DNA of 6,672 nucleotides. Source: Burkholderiales bacterium (lineage in GTDB: Bacteria > Pseudomonadota > Gammaproteobacteria > Burkholderiales > Burkholderiaceae_C). Shown here piece by piece: positions 6,539 through 6,672 of the stretch. Every line of letters starts with the position of its first letter. Position 1 is the stretch's first letter. Position numbers and translations under genes: made by a program. The DNA lies in the NCBI GenBank assembly GCA_947458895.1, contig CANHBY010000072.1, forward strand, positions 1 to 6,672, in the 5' to 3' direction. Below the pieces are notes generated by a model that ran no database searches, was not told the origin of the DNA, and was given only the letters and a program-made list of their open reading frames with translations.

Positions 6539-6672
6539 GTCGGACTTGGGAGTCGTCGGCTGCAAATCAGCCGCAGCGCCCCATTTTGCCCCGTCTTTTT
6601 GGCCCATAGCTGAGCTATGGGCCTGCAAACCCGGCAAAAACTGGCCTCGCTGGGGCTGATTTTCGCTTTCGA
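6532..6672. repeat. Large imperfect palindrome, probable MITE or insertion-sequence end, cut by window edge
   Basis: The centre is a perfect inverted repeat with 11-base arms GGCCCATAGCT (6601-6611) and AGCTATGGGCC (6613-6623). The flanks are also inverted copies of each other. GGCAAAA at 6633-6639 mirrors TTTTGCC at 6584-6590. GCTGGGGCTGATTT (6649-6662) mirrors AAATCAGCCGCAGC (6564-6577) with one mismatch. A smaller hairpin, CGGCTG/CAGCCG, lies at 6557-6573. I see no transposase or other reading frame. T runs flank the centre on the wrong side for an intrinsic terminator on either strand. The left end GCAGCCTGTCGGACTTGG resembles an insertion-sequence terminus, but the family is not identified. 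Confidence 0.55.

Noticed and set aside
6400..6609. A 69-codon plus-strand frame in the thrS upstream region.
   Set aside because: It runs into the palindromic repeat, has no clear ribosome binding site and shows no recognisable protein features.
6601..6623. The GGCCCATAGCT/AGCTATGGGCC hairpin as an intrinsic terminator.
   Set aside because: The T run is on the 5' side on the plus strand, and the minus strand has A's after the hairpin, so neither strand has a proper U tail.

Overview
The window is a housekeeping translation operon, read entirely on the minus strand. From right to left it holds thrS (threonyl-tRNA synthetase), infC (initiation factor IF3), rpmI (ribosomal protein L35), rplT (ribosomal protein L20), pheS (phenylalanyl-tRNA synthetase alpha) and the first three quarters of pheT (beta subunit), which runs off the left edge. 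This gene order is the classical proteobacterial thrS-infC-rpmI-rplT-pheS-pheT cluster. The moderately GC-rich coding style and the protein sequences (ThrRS starting [10 protein letters not shown], the L35 and IF3 sequences) suggest a betaproteobacterium of the Burkholderiales, probably near the Comamonadaceae. That placement comes from remembered family sequences, not from a search.

Layout: 1-1874 partial pheT; 1884-2939 pheS; 2940-3057 a structured leader ending in an intrinsic terminator almost touching pheS; 3058-3414 rplT; 3453-3656 rpmI; 3657-3782 a structured infC-rpmI spacer; 3783-4334 infC, which appears to start at ATC; 4335-4425 an infC leader with two small hairpins; 4426-6348 thrS, with an AT-rich promoter-like patch inside its 3' part; 6349-6530 the thrS leader; about 6532-6672 one side and the centre of a large imperfect palindrome that looks like a small mobile or repeat element cut by the window edge. 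Nothing on the plus strand looks coding.

How the genes work together: two synthetases charge tRNA-Thr and tRNA-Phe, IF3 polices start-codon choice on the 30S subunit, and L35 and L20 are large-subunit proteins. In E. coli each part of this cluster is self-regulated: ThrRS on its own leader, IF3 through its AUU start, L20 on rpmI, and pheST by attenuation. Here the non-coding DNA carries possible counterparts. The most notable is in the rplT-pheS junction. The hexamers AAGGCC and GGCCTT alternate A-B-C-D there, so that A:B plus the terminator C:D compete with B:C. This has the form of an attenuator but contains no phenylalanine-rich leader peptide, and the first segment lies inside the rplT reading frame. 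That is a hypothesis from sequence alone. There is no sign of a new defence, metabolic or mobile gene system in the window.
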